64,000 nt of DNA from Agromyces ramosus. GTDB taxonomy: Bacteria > Actinomycetota > Actinomycetes > Actinomycetales > Microbacteriaceae. The translations under genes were made by a program, and so were the position numbers. Below the pieces are notes generated by a model. That model made no database searches. It had not been told where the DNA came from and worked only from the letters and a program-made list of their open reading frames with translations. Location of the stretch: positions 372,001 through 436,000 of the forward strand of contig NZ_JAUSYY010000001.1 of NCBI RefSeq assembly GCF_030817175.1, given 5' to 3'. Below, piece after piece: positions 31,552 to 40,669 of the stretch; position 1 is the first letter of the stretch, and each line of letters starts with the position of its first letter.

Positions 31552-32787
31552 ATGGCCAGACCCCCTCTCACTTTAGCCGCGTTGGCCACCGCGGCGGTGC
31601 CCGGACTCGAGGTGCAGGCCGCACGGCTGCACACGCGCCGAAGCCATGGTGCGTACGACGCCGTCCTGCTCCGCACCGCCGAGGCACGCCACCTGCTGAT
31701 CCGCGCTCCGCGGTCGCAGGCCTCCGAGTCGGAGCAGTCCGCCGACCTCATCGCGCTCCGGGCGCTCACGCCCGGCATCCGCTCGCGCCTGCCGTTCGAG
31801 GTTCCCGTCTTCGTCGGACAGGCGCCGATCGACGGTACTCGCGCCGTCGTGACCGAGTTCGTGCCGGGCTCGGTGCGCTCCGCTGATGAGCTCACCGAGC
31901 CCGAGCGACTCGCCGAATCGGTCGGGCTCGCGATCGCCGCGATCCACGCGCTGCCGAGCGGATTCATCGCCGAAGCCGGCCTCCCGAAGCAGACCGCCGA
32001 GGAGGCCCGCGACGCCGTGGTCGCGCTCATCGGACGCGCCGCCGACACCGGCCGGCTCCCCGCGGCGCTGCTCAGGCGTTGGGAGGAGGCCACCGACGAC
32101 TCCGCGCTCTGGCGCTTCAAGCCCACGGTCGTGAACGGCTCGCTCACGGCCGACTCGATCCTCGTCGACGGTGAGCGGGTCACTGGCGTGATCGGCTGGT
32201 CGGCGTTGTCGCAGAGCGACCCGGCGCGCGACCTGCACTGGCTGCTCACCTCGCGCGGCGCATCGGCCGAGCGCGCACTGGAGGCGTACGTCACCGCTCG
32301 CGAGGGCGGTGCCGACGCGCACCTGCCGCAGCGCGCGTTGCTCTACGGGGAACTCGAGCTCGCCCGATGGCTGCTCCACGGCGTCGAGGCTCGCGACGAC
32401 GCGATCATGGCCGACGCGGTCGCGTTGCTCGACGGACTCGTGTCGAGCGTGCACGACCGATCGAGCGAGCCGCTGTCTCCCGAGACCGGGCCGATCCTCA
32501 CGGTCGACGACGTCGAGCGTCTCCTCGACGGAACCCCGCGCCGCCACGTTCCTCGCGAGGCCGGGGGCAGCATGCTCACCGACACCTACGACTTCTCCGA
32601 TCTCGAGCGACACGCTGCCGGTGAACGCGATTCGACCCCGCAGGATGCCACGGCACCGATCCCGCTCGACCTCAGCGACTGGGGTGACGCGACGCCGCCG
32701 AGCAGTGACGCTCAGACCGGGGCCGACGCGGGCGACACCGACGACGCGACCGACGCCCAGGCCCGCCGCAACGCCGCCTCGTCGTAG
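31552..32787 (+). CDS. Aminoglycoside-phosphotransferase-fold protein, probable pseudokinase
   Basis: A 411-residue protein with the APH/choline-kinase fold. Residues 25-105 form the N-lobe (VLLRTAEARHLLIRAP, VVTEFVPG as hinge) and 110-310 the C-lobe. The catalytic loop that should read H-G-D-x4-N reads N195-G-S197-L-T-A-D-S202, and the metal-binding Asp of the DFG-equivalent (normally V-I-D-W) is Gly215 (GVIGWSALSQSDPARDLHW). All key catalytic residues are thus replaced, while the fold-defining GDPARDL-like segment is kept. Residues 320-411 are a polar acidic tail. A leaderless promoter is likely. The 3' end overlaps adnB by 76 bases, tail to tail. Confidence 0.85.
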   Translation: MARPPLTLAALATAAVPGLEVQAARLHTRRSHGAYDAVLLRTAEARHLLIRAPRSQASESEQSADLIALRALTPGIRSRLPFEVPVFVGQAPIDGTRAVVTEFVPGSVRSADELTEPERLAESVGLAIAAIHALPSGFIAEAGLPKQTAEEARDAVVALIGRAADTGRLPAALLRRWEEATDDSALWRFKPTVVNGSLTADSILVDGERVTGVIGWSALSQSDPARDLHWLLTSRGASAERALEAYVTAREGGADAHLPQRALLYGELELARWLLHGVEARDDAIMADAVALLDGLVSSVHDRSSEPLSPETGPILTVDDVERLLDGTPRRHVPREAGGSMLTDTYDFSDLERHAAGERDSTPQDATAPIPLDLSDWGDATPPSSDAQTGADAGDTDDATDAQARRNAASS

Positions 32788-35700
32788 AGTTCGTCGGGCC
32801 GCACGACCAGGTCGTCTTCGACGAAGTAGAACACGGCGTCGATCGTCTCGGGTTCGACGCCCGCCCAGCTGGCATAGGCGAGGCGGTAGAGCGCGAGCTG
32901 GGTCTGCTTCAGCTCGAGGTCGCGTGCACTCGCCGGTGCCTTGCCGGTCTTCCAGTCGACGACCTGGTACCGGATGCCGCGTGCGGCGAGCGCAGTGCCC
33001 TCGGGCACCTCGTAGACCGCGTCGAGCTTGCAGACGAAGACGTTCGGCCCGATCGGAAGGTGGAGCTCGAGCTCGACGGCGATGGGCCGGCGACCGCCCC
33101 ACTCGGATGCTGCGAACGTCGCCTGCAGGGCACGGAGACGCTCGGGCGCGGCATCGGCCACGAACTGGCCCGCGCCGGCGTCTGGGTCGAGGGCGCCGCT
33201 GCCGCCGAGTTCGAGCTCGTCGATCGCCGACGCCTCGATCGCACCCGTCGAGCGGTGCTCGACCCACTCGTGGAACAGGGTACCGATGCGCGTCGCCCGG
33301 AACGGGCGGAGCGGCATCGGGCGTCGCAGCGCCGCCGCCACCGCGGCCGGATCGTCGACGTAGTCCTTGAACCGCGATGCCGGAACGCGCGCCGGGATCT
33401 CTGCCGAGGCCGGGCCTTCGAACCGGCGACGGCGCTCTTCGAGCAGCAGCTTCAGCTGCTCCGCCAGTTGCGGGCCGATGCCGGCACCACTCGGACGACG
33501 TGCCGCCTCGCGCACCGCGCACGCTGCCGCCTCGACCGCGTCGCGGCGCGCTCCGAGCGGGTCGAGCGGCCAGCGGACCGGAGCGATCGCTCCATCGCGG
33601 GGGTTCTCGTCGGCGACGGGCGCCGACGGGAGCCAGGAGAGGTCGAGCACGCCGGCTTGCGCGAGCTCGCGGAGGAACGGGCTCGGTGGGCGCGGCGCCT
33701 TCTGTGTCGACCACCACGAGCCCGAGAGGAACAGCTCGGAGCGGGTTCGGGTCAGCGCGACGTACGCGAGGCGTCGCTCCTCGTCGGCGTGACGGGCACG
33801 GTTCTCGTCGGCGAACGCCGCGACCGCTTGGTCGAACTCGGCTTGGCTCTGGACGCCGCGCCACTGGAGTTCGGGCAGCTCATCGCGGTCGCCCTTGAAC
33901 TCGTTCGGCAACTCGCCGAACGCCAGCCATCCCTTCGTCGATCGGGGCTTCGACGGGAGCTCATCGGCGACGAGGCGCGGGATCGCGACGATGTCCCATT
34001 CGAGGCCCTTCGAGCCGTGGATGGACAGCACCTGCACGGCACCCGGTTCGGGTTCGTCGTGCCGGGGAGTGAGGCGATCGCGCTGCTCGGCCTCGGTCAG
34101 CCACGAGAGGAAGGCGCCGAGCGTCGGATGCTCGGAGACATCGGCGAAGCCGGCCAGCAGCTCATCGAAGGCTTCGAGGCTCGGGCCACCGAGCGGCTGC
34201 GTGGCATTCGAGGCGACCTCGATGTCGAGGAGCAGCTCCTGCTGGACGAGGCTCACGAAGTCGACGAGCCCGAGGCCGGCACGCCTGCGGAGGGATTGCA
34301 ACTGTGCGCCGGCACGTCGCATGCGGGCGAGCCCGATCTCGGTGAAGGCCTTGAGTGCCGAGTGGGTGTCGGGTGCGGTGAGCACGAAGTCGAGCGCGTC
34401 GACGATCGACGGCGACTCGTCGGGTGAGATCGACGCGCGGAGTCCCTTGCGGATGTCGTCGGCGAGTCGCTGGGCCGCGAGGTCCCGGTCGGCGAGCCAC
34501 TTCGCGAGCCCGTGCAGGGCCGCGAGGTCGGCCGCGCCGATGCGCCACCGCGCGCCGCCGAGCACGCGGATGAGCTCGGACCCGGCCGTCGGGTCGTGCA
34601 GCACCCGGAGCACGCAGACGAGGTCGGCGATGACCGGCTGGTCGAGGAGCCCGGCCATGCCGAGCACGTGCACCGGCACACCTCGCGCTCGGAGCGCCGC
34701 GGTGAAGATCCCGACATCGGTGAACGTGCGGCAGAGCAATGCCCCGCTCGGCACCGAGCCCTCGGCGCCGAGCGCAAGCCGGCTGGCGAACCAGTCGGCG
34801 ACCTGCTGCGCCTCCTCTTCGATGGTCTCCGACCACGAGCAGTCGATGCGGCCGTCGCCGGCGAAGGGCGACGCGGTGAGCTCGGCCTTCGGGATGCCGG
34901 CGTCGAGCGGGCGGATGAGCACGTTCGCCGCGTCGAGCACGATGCGCGGATTGCGCCAGCTCGTCGACAGGTCGTAGACGGCAGCGTCGCCCCCGGAGGC
35001 GAAGTCGCGACCGAACCGGGCGAGGTTCGCGGCACTCGCCCCGCGCCATCCGTAGATCGACTGGTCGGGGTCGCCGACCGCCATGACCGATTGCCCGCCG
35101 AAGAGCGTCGCGAGGAGTCGCGTCTGCACGACGCTCGTGTCTTGATACTCGTCGAGCAGCACCGTGCGATACCGCTCGCGGTGGGCCTCGACGACAGCGG
35201 GATGCCCCTCGCAGATCGCCAGGGCGAGCGCCACCTGGTCGGAGAACTCGACGAAGCCCCGTGCCTGCTTGGCCGCCGCGTAGGCGTCGGCCAGGTCGAG
35301 GAGCGGCGGCAGCGCGTCGACCACGCCGAGCGCGTCGACGAACGACGCGAAGTCGGTGCGCTTGCGCGGGGCCTCGATGGGCAGCCCCTGCATGGCGAGG
35401 AAGTCGCGGGCCATGGCGTGCACGTCGCGGCTGTCGACCACGTTCTCGGCGAGCGCACGGCTGAGCGAGAGCACCGCGCCTGTGACCCGGTCGAGTGACG
35501 CATCGAGCTCGATGAGGCGTGGGTCGTCGGATGCGGCCACCACCGAGCGGGCGAGCTGCCACGCGGATGCCTCACCGAGCACCGCGGCGTCGGGTTCGCG
35601 CCCGATCAGCATGGCGTGCTCGCGGTAGATCGAGCTGGCGAAGGCGTTGTAGGTGCCCACGGAGGCGGATTCGAGCGGGTCGAGCGAGACGTCGGCGATG

Positions 35701-36020
35701 CCCTCGGCGACGAGCTGGGCGATGCGTTCGCGCACGCGCTCGGCGAGTTCGCCGGCGGCCTTGCGGGTGAAGGTGAGGCCGAGCACCTCGGGGACCGCGA
35801 CGTGGCCGTTCGCGAGCATCCACACGACCCGGTTCGCCATGGTCTCGGTCTTGCCGCTGCCCGCGCCGGCGACCACGATGCTCTGGCCCCGGGGGTCGGC
35901 TTCGATGACGGCACGTTGCTCGGGGGTCGGTGCATGCAGTCCGAGGAGTGCGGCGATCGCTTCGGCGCGCAGGCCGGTACCAGTGGTGCCCTCGGCGTTC
36001 GCCGGAGTGGTCGCGTTCAT
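32712..36020 (-). CDS. adnB: AdnB-like helicase-nuclease subunit
   Basis: A 1102-residue double-strand-break resection protein (the mycobacterial AdnB is about 1100 residues). It has a UvrD-type motor: Walker A AGAGSGKTET (51-60), Ia LGLTFTRKAAGEL, motif II VLLDEYQDTSVVQTRLL, III GDPDQSIYGWRGA, IV LSTSWRNP, V LSIHGSKGLEWDIVAIPRL and VI LAYVALTRTRSELFL. A C-terminal RecB-family nuclease has YQVVDWKTGKAP and KQTQLALYRLAYA, with the catalytic D-x-K intact. Its ATG overlaps the adnA stop (ATGA), giving coupled synthesis of the heterodimer. It ends inside the 3' end of the convergent phosphotransferase-like gene. Confidence 0.93.
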   Translation of the reverse strand: MNATTPANAEGTTGTGLRAEAIAALLGLHAPTPEQRAVIEADPRGQSIVVAGAGSGKTETMANRVVWMLANGHVAVPEVLGLTFTRKAAGELAERVRERIAQLVAEGIADVSLDPLESASVGTYNAFASSIYREHAMLIGREPDAAVLGEASAWQLARSVVAASDDPRLIELDASLDRVTGAVLSLSRALAENVVDSRDVHAMARDFLAMQGLPIEAPRKRTDFASFVDALGVVDALPPLLDLADAYAAAKQARGFVEFSDQVALALAICEGHPAVVEAHRERYRTVLLDEYQDTSVVQTRLLATLFGGQSVMAVGDPDQSIYGWRGASAANLARFGRDFASGGDAAVYDLSTSWRNPRIVLDAANVLIRPLDAGIPKAELTASPFAGDGRIDCSWSETIEEEAQQVADWFASRLALGAEGSVPSGALLCRTFTDVGIFTAALRARGVPVHVLGMAGLLDQPVIADLVCVLRVLHDPTAGSELIRVLGGARWRIGAADLAALHGLAKWLADRDLAAQRLADDIRKGLRASISPDESPSIVDALDFVLTAPDTHSALKAFTEIGLARMRRAGAQLQSLRRRAGLGLVDFVSLVQQELLLDIEVASNATQPLGGPSLEAFDELLAGFADVSEHPTLGAFLSWLTEAEQRDRLTPRHDEPEPGAVQVLSIHGSKGLEWDIVAIPRLVADELPSKPRSTKGWLAFGELPNEFKGDRDELPELQWRGVQSQAEFDQAVAAFADENRARHADEERRLAYVALTRTRSELFLSGSWWSTQKAPRPPSPFLRELAQAGVLDLSWLPSAPVADENPRDGAIAPVRWPLDPLGARRDAVEAAACAVREAARRPSGAGIGPQLAEQLKLLLEERRRRFEGPASAEIPARVPASRFKDYVDDPAAVAAALRRPMPLRPFRATRIGTLFHEWVEHRSTGAIEASAIDELELGGSGALDPDAGAGQFVADAAPERLRALQATFAASEWGGRRPIAVELELHLPIGPNVFVCKLDAVYEVPEGTALAARGIRYQVVDWKTGKAPASARDLELKQTQLALYRLAYASWAGVEPETIDAVFYFVEDDLVVRPDELYDEAALRRAWASVASSVSPASAPV

Positions 36021-39000
36021 GCCGACACCGCCGGGACGAGGTGCACCCGGTAGGTCCAGCCGCCGAACCGCGAGCGTGGGCCGGCATCGGCCGGGGCGTC
36101 GAACTCGGCGGCCGCCATCGTGCGCGCGACCGCCGTGAGGCGCGCACGGAAGGCGGTCTCGGCTTCGTCGTCGAAGGGCTGTTGAGCGCGTTCGGTGAAG
36201 GCGACTCCGCGGCTGGGCTTTGCGAGGTACACGAGCTTGGCACCGCCGTGCACGCCGGCATTCGGGACCTCGCCGGCGCGGGTCGCGAGTTGGTAGGCGG
36301 CGAGCTGTGGATGCGCAGCGGTCTCGGCGGCGGTCGGCGGCGTGCGCCCCGTCTTGAGGTCGACGATGACGGTGGTGCCGTCGGCCGACGCCTCGACGCG
36401 GTCGATGGTTCCGGAAATGCGCACGCGGTCGACGACGAGCGTGAATCGTCCCTCGGCGCCGAGGAGCACCTTGCCGTCATCGGCGAAGTGCTCGAGGTAC
36501 TCGGCGGCGCCCTCGGCCATGCGGCGTGCGCCCCGGCGCTCGCGCTCGGCCACCCAGCCGGCTTCGAACCTGAGGTCCTTCCAGCGCTCTTCGACTGCGG
36601 CCCAGAGCGTCTCGAGGCTCGTGTCGCCGTCGGGACGCGCCGCCGCCTCTTCGACGACGGCATGGACAATGGTGCCGATCGACGCGGCGAGTCCCGAAGG
36701 AGGAGCGGCGACGTGGTCGACGAACCAGCCGAGCGGCGACTCCTCGGCGCGATCGATCTGTGACGGCGAGACCGGCACGAGCGCCTCGGGGTCGCCGTCG
36801 AGGTCGACCAGCGGCGCGACGGTCGACGGCTCGGCGAGGCCGTACCAGTCGTCGGGGTGCGCTCCGGGAACGCCGGCCTCGGCCAGCAACGCGAGCGCGC
36901 CCGCGGCCTCGCCGTCGCCGGCGACCACCGCCTCGTGGCGGAGCGCGCCGACGAGGCCGCGCAGGTGCAGCGGCCTGCGCCTCGTGGCCCGGATTCGGCG
37001 CGGTGCGTAGGCCATGAGCATCGACGGCTGCTCGTCGTCGTTGGCGGTGCAGCTCAGCACGAGCTGGCGCCGCGCGCGGGAGGCGGCGAGTGCGAACAGG
37101 CGCAGTTCGTCGCCGCGCACGGAGGCGCGTGCCTCGGCGACGGACTCGGGGCCCGGCAGGGGCGCGCCGGACCACGCTGCAGTGGCCACGCGCGGCAGGA
37201 GCGCCGAATGCAGGAGCGTGCCGCGCGGACGCAGGTTCGGCCATACGCCGTCTTGGAGCCCGGCGATGACGACGACGTCGAACTCCCGGCCGATCAGTGC
37301 CGGCGGCGTGGTCACGAGCACGGTCTCGGCACTGCGTTGCGGGGCCAGGGAGTCTTCTGGCAGCTCGCTCGCGAGCACTTCGTCGATGAACCGGGTGGCA
37401 GGCGCGCCGGGCTCGCGCTCGACGAAGCGCTGTGCGGCGGCGAAGAGGGCGACGGCGGCATCGAGAGCACGGTTCGCCTCTTCGGCGAGCACGCCGGTGC
37501 CCGTCGCCTGCGAGCCCCATTCGCCGGCGAGGCCGCTGCCGTCCCAGAGCGCCCACAGCACCTCTTCGACCGTGCCGCCCTCGAGCGCGACACTGCGCGC
37601 GGCGGCGAGGAGCTTCGCGAGCCTCGCGGCCCGGCGGGCGGGTGCGGCATCGATCGTCTCGAAGCCGCCCGGTGCGCCGAGCGCGTCGACCAGGAGTTCG
37701 TCGCCGGTGCGCGTGCCGCCCGATGCGAGCTCGTCGTGGCGCAGCGCGAGACGCAATCGCCGCAGCCCCACGCCGTCGAGTCGGCCGAGCGGCCCGGTGA
37801 GCACCGAGACGGCGGACTCCGCGGTGAGGGGCTCACGATCGAGCGCGAGCGAGGCGGCGTTCAGCAGCGCGGCGGCGGCCGGCGCATCACGCAGCGCGGT
37901 GCGGGCGGTGCTGCCGGCCGTCGGCACGTCGGCGAGGGCGAGCCCGCGCTCGAACGCCGGGACATCGCCGCCGGAACGCAGCACGACCGCCATCGACGAC
38001 CACGGAACGCCGTCGAGGAGGTGCCGCTCGCGCAGCACTGCGGCGACCGACTGGCACTCGGCCGCGTGCGACGGCGCCTCGACGCCGAGTACCGGCGCGA
38101 GCGGATCGGCATCGTCGTCGGGGCCATCGGCGCCAGCCAGCTGCGCCGACCGATGCGCGCCGCCGAGCGCCGTGCCGATGTGCGCGGTCGCCGATTGCAC
38201 GATCGTGCGGAGCGCGGCGCGCCCGCGGTGCACCGCGGGGAGGTCGACCCGGCGCACGGCCGCCCCGTCGAGCACGGCGCCGAGCGAGCCGAGCAGTTCG
38301 GGCCGGCCGCCGCGGAACCCGTTGCTCGCCACGTCTGGATCGCCGAATGCGACCACGGTGACGCCGCGGGCCGCGAAGGCGCCGAGGAGCGCGGCGGTCG
38401 TCTCGGTCGCCTCTTGGGCGTCGTCGACGACGATGAGCCGCAGGCCCGCGAGCGTGCCGAGCGCGGCGGCTGCCTCGGGCTCGATGATGCTGCGCCGCAC
38501 GATCGCGGCGGCGTAGGCGGCGAGTTCGGCCGAGTCGAACTGGGTGGGTCGCAACTGCGCCTTCACCTCGTCGTACTCCGCGAGGAAGTCGGCTGCGGCG
38601 AGCCACTCGGCCCGGCCGGCACGCGCACCCAGCCGCGCTAACCCAGAGGCGCCGACGCCGTGCTCGACGGCCCGCATGAGCAGGTCGCGGAGCTCGGAGC
38701 GGAAGCCCCGCAGCATGCGGACCTCGGGCGTGAGGGGGTCGGGCCAGTCGGGCCCGAATCCGTCGCGGATGCCGCCCTCGAGGAGCTCGCCGACGATCTG
38801 GTCGTGCTCGGCTCCGGTGAGCAGGGTGACCGGCACCCCGGTGTAGGCACGCACGAGCTGGAATGCGATCGAGTTGGCCGTGCGGGCGAGCGGCCCCCGG
38901 GTCGTCACCGCGAGCCGCACCGCGAGCGCGTCGCGCAGCGACGTCGCCGCGGCACGGGTCGCCGACACCACGAGCACCTCGTCGGTGGTGTAGTCGAGCC

Positions 39001-39130
39001 GCTCGACCCGGTCGGCGAGGAGCTCGACGGCCAGCGTCGTCTTGCCGCTGCCGGGAGCCCCGAAGACCGCTGCGTGCTCGCCCTCGGCGAGGGTCAGCAG
39101 CTGCTCGACGGAGGGTGCGGTGGCCTGCAT
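36017..39130 (-). CDS. adnA: AdnA-like helicase-nuclease subunit
   Basis: A 1037-residue partner of AdnB. It has Walker A GAPGSGKTT (24-32), a motif II variant LIVVDDAQEATE (Asp-Asp instead of Asp-Glu, consistent with the weaker motor of AdnA proteins), GDPDVASNGFRGG, and VVIAGLQDGVWPNLRPRG in motif V. The C-terminal nuclease has IGTIVHAVVEEAA, VIVDLKTGRTPP and HPQLAAYQLA, so the nuclease residues are kept. ATG 39130 is used. A TAACGT -10 stands 7 bases upstream, so the operon mRNA appears leaderless. The product loads on DNA ends with AdnB for resection or single-strand annealing (known for mycobacteria). Confidence 0.92.
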   Translation of the reverse strand: MQATAPSVEQLLTLAEGEHAAVFGAPGSGKTTLAVELLADRVERLDYTTDEVLVVSATRAAATSLRDALAVRLAVTTRGPLARTANSIAFQLVRAYTGVPVTLLTGAEHDQIVGELLEGGIRDGFGPDWPDPLTPEVRMLRGFRSELRDLLMRAVEHGVGASGLARLGARAGRAEWLAAADFLAEYDEVKAQLRPTQFDSAELAAYAAAIVRRSIIEPEAAAALGTLAGLRLIVVDDAQEATETTAALLGAFAARGVTVVAFGDPDVASNGFRGGRPELLGSLGAVLDGAAVRRVDLPAVHRGRAALRTIVQSATAHIGTALGGAHRSAQLAGADGPDDDADPLAPVLGVEAPSHAAECQSVAAVLRERHLLDGVPWSSMAVVLRSGGDVPAFERGLALADVPTAGSTARTALRDAPAAAALLNAASLALDREPLTAESAVSVLTGPLGRLDGVGLRRLRLALRHDELASGGTRTGDELLVDALGAPGGFETIDAAPARRAARLAKLLAAARSVALEGGTVEEVLWALWDGSGLAGEWGSQATGTGVLAEEANRALDAAVALFAAAQRFVEREPGAPATRFIDEVLASELPEDSLAPQRSAETVLVTTPPALIGREFDVVVIAGLQDGVWPNLRPRGTLLHSALLPRVATAAWSGAPLPGPESVAEARASVRGDELRLFALAASRARRQLVLSCTANDDEQPSMLMAYAPRRIRATRRRPLHLRGLVGALRHEAVVAGDGEAAGALALLAEAGVPGAHPDDWYGLAEPSTVAPLVDLDGDPEALVPVSPSQIDRAEESPLGWFVDHVAAPPSGLAASIGTIVHAVVEEAAARPDGDTSLETLWAAVEERWKDLRFEAGWVAERERRGARRMAEGAAEYLEHFADDGKVLLGAEGRFTLVVDRVRISGTIDRVEASADGTTVIVDLKTGRTPPTAAETAAHPQLAAYQLATRAGEVPNAGVHGGAKLVYLAKPSRGVAFTERAQQPFDDEAETAFRARLTAVARTMAAAEFDAPADAGPRSRFGGWTYRVHLVPAVSA

Positions 39131-39143
39131 GCCCGCAACGTTA
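39131..39143 (-). promoter_or_regulatory. Leaderless-type -10 of adnA-adnB
   Basis: TAACGT (39143-39138, minus strand) is followed by 7 bases and ATG 39130. Confidence 0.55.
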
Positions 39144-39192
39144 TGGGGTTCCGCCGACAGTGAACGCGAACGGGCCGGCTCGGCGCGTGTCA

Positions 39193-39198
39193 TAGTGT
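39193..39198 (+). promoter_or_regulatory. Candidate -10 of the DUF3107 gene
   Basis: TAGTGT would start transcription about 20 bases before GTG 39224, leaving room for the AAAGG ribosome binding site. It is divergent from the adnA promoter. Confidence 0.45.
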
Positions 39199-39223
39199 GG
39201 GAGCACGAGCAGAAAGGCGCACC

Positions 39224-39448
39224 GTGGACGTTCGAATCGGTATCCAGAACTCCCCCCGTGAACTCTCCTTCGAGACTTCGCAATCGGCGGCGGAGGTCGA
39301 GCAGGCCGTCGCGGCCGCGCTCGCCGGCCAGTCGGCGCTCCTCAAGCTCGCCGATGCGAAGGGCACCGTCTACGTGGTCCCCGCGTCGGCGCTCGCGTAC
39401 GTCGAGATCGGCTCCGAGGAGTCGCGCCGCATCGGCTTCGTCGGCTGA
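39224..39448 (+). CDS. DUF3107 family small protein
   Basis: A 74-residue conserved actinobacterial protein of unknown function, starting at GTG 39224 (VDVRIGIQNSPRELSFE), 7 bases after AAAGG. The family pattern is complete: alternating strands, a central helix (AAEVEQAVAAALAG) and the end VPASALAYVEIGSEESRRIGFV. Homologues (Rv3208A in M. tuberculosis, from memory) lie in the same neighbourhood. It is followed after 2 bases by a small membrane protein, probably co-transcribed. Confidence 0.92.
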   Translation: MDVRIGIQNSPRELSFETSQSAAEVEQAVAAALAGQSALLKLADAKGTVYVVPASALAYVEIGSEESRRIGFVG

Positions 39449-39450
39449 CC

Positions 39451-39756
39451 ATGGAGCTGCTGTTCGTCACGCTCGGCGGAGCGATCCTCGGTCTCGCGGC
39501 TCGCTATGCGCTGCCCCGCCGTCAGACCCACGGGGTCGCGCTCATCCCCGCGATCGGCGCCGCCGCCGCCGGCGTCGTCTGGGTCGGGCTCACCTGGCTC
39601 GGCTGGCCATGGGACGGCGCTTGGATCTGGGTCGTGTCCCTCGTGGCGGCAGGGCTCGTCGCCGCGGCATCCGCGTACCTCATCGGGCCCCGCCGCGAAC
39701 GGGCCGACGCCGCGCTCTTCGAACGCCTCGCACGCCCTGGAGTCGGCCGGGCATAG
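39451..39756 (+). CDS. Small three-helix membrane protein
   Basis: A 101-residue protein with three hydrophobic segments: LLFVTLGGAILGLAARYAL, VALIPAIGAAAAGVVWVGL and WIWVVSLVAAGLVAAASAYL. A cytoplasmic Arg-rich tail (IGPRRERADAALFERLA) follows. No named domain is recognised. The 2-base gap after the DUF3107 stop indicates one operon. Confidence 0.8.
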   Translation: MELLFVTLGGAILGLAARYALPRRQTHGVALIPAIGAAAAGVVWVGLTWLGWPWDGAWIWVVSLVAAGLVAAASAYLIGPRRERADAALFERLARPGVGRA

Positions 39757-39818
39757 CTCGCCGCGGCTCCAGCGCTGCCCCGCGGTCGGCGCCAGTCGCC
39801 GCCGCTGCGGTCAGGCCG

Positions 39819-40535
39819 TCAGGCGGTCAGGCCGAGCGCGTCCATTCGGCGCGTATGCGAAGCGATGAGCTCGGTGAAGACGGGTTCGACCGCGCCGCTC
39901 AGGCGGTCGGCGGCATCCGATGCCTTGAGTGCCGAGCGGGCGATCAGCAGCGTGTCGCCGACGAGGCTGCGGCCCCAGAGGGCGAGGCGGTCGGAGAGCC
40001 CGGGATGCTCCGCGATCGCCGAGAGCAGCTCCGAGTAGAGCACTGCCGCTGCGCCCTCCTCGGCGAGGATCACGCGCACGCGCGCGCCGAGGTCGGCCGG
40101 CAACCCGGCGGCGAGCCGCGAGAAGTAGTCGTCGAGCATTCCCGAGGTGACGTGGATGCCGAGCAGCTGCTCGTACCAGTCGGCGCCGGCGGTGGCCTGG
40201 CGGAACCGGTCGGTCGCGGGGGCGAACGGCGCCATGACGCCGTCGGGTTCGACGCCCAGGCGCCGGAGCTCGGCGATGAGCGCGTGGTGCTTGCGCAGCG
40301 CAACCCCCGCGGCTGAGCTCAGTCCCTCTTTCGAGGGCAGCGTCGGCGCGGTGGCGACGGCCCGGGCGAGTCCCTCGAAGAACTCGAGCTGGATGTACGC
40401 CGCCTGGCCGAGGAACGGCACCGGGTCGGGCACGAGTTCGGTGAAGTCGATCTTCGTGAGGTCGGTCGGCGCCACTCGCGGACGCAGCCGCGAGGACTCC
40501 GGGCGCGTCATCCCCCGCTTCGGCCAGTTCACCAC
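39819..40535 (-). CDS. Ferritin-like fold protein (MiaE-like)
   Basis: A 238-residue all-helical protein of the ferritin-like family found beside RhlE-type helicases in actinobacteria. The conserved segments are PVPFLGQAAYIQLEFFEGLARAV, VALRKHHALIAELRRLG, and HVTSGMLDDYFSRLA, with GARVRVILAEEGAAAVLYSELL carrying Glu residues that may bind iron. Similarity to tRNA-hydroxylase MiaE is structural only, and the activity is unknown. GTG 40535 is used. An ATG at 40511 is a plausible alternative start. It is divergent from the DEAD helicase gene, with TAGGGT (40574) between them on the plus strand. Confidence 0.8.
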   Translation of the reverse strand: MVNWPKRGMTRPESSRLRPRVAPTDLTKIDFTELVPDPVPFLGQAAYIQLEFFEGLARAVATAPTLPSKEGLSSAAGVALRKHHALIAELRRLGVEPDGVMAPFAPATDRFRQATAGADWYEQLLGIHVTSGMLDDYFSRLAAGLPADLGARVRVILAEEGAAAVLYSELLSAIAEHPGLSDRLALWGRSLVGDTLLIARSALKASDAADRLSGAVEPVFTELIASHTRRMDALGLTA

Positions 40536-40669
40536 GCGACACAGCCTATCCGAGGCTCACAGGGAGACTCGGATAGGGTAGGGGGTGCACGCGGGCAATG
40601 GAACCGCGGCCGTGCGCCTGGGGATCGAAGCGGGGCGCACCTACGTTCGCAAGACCGACAGGCAGATTT

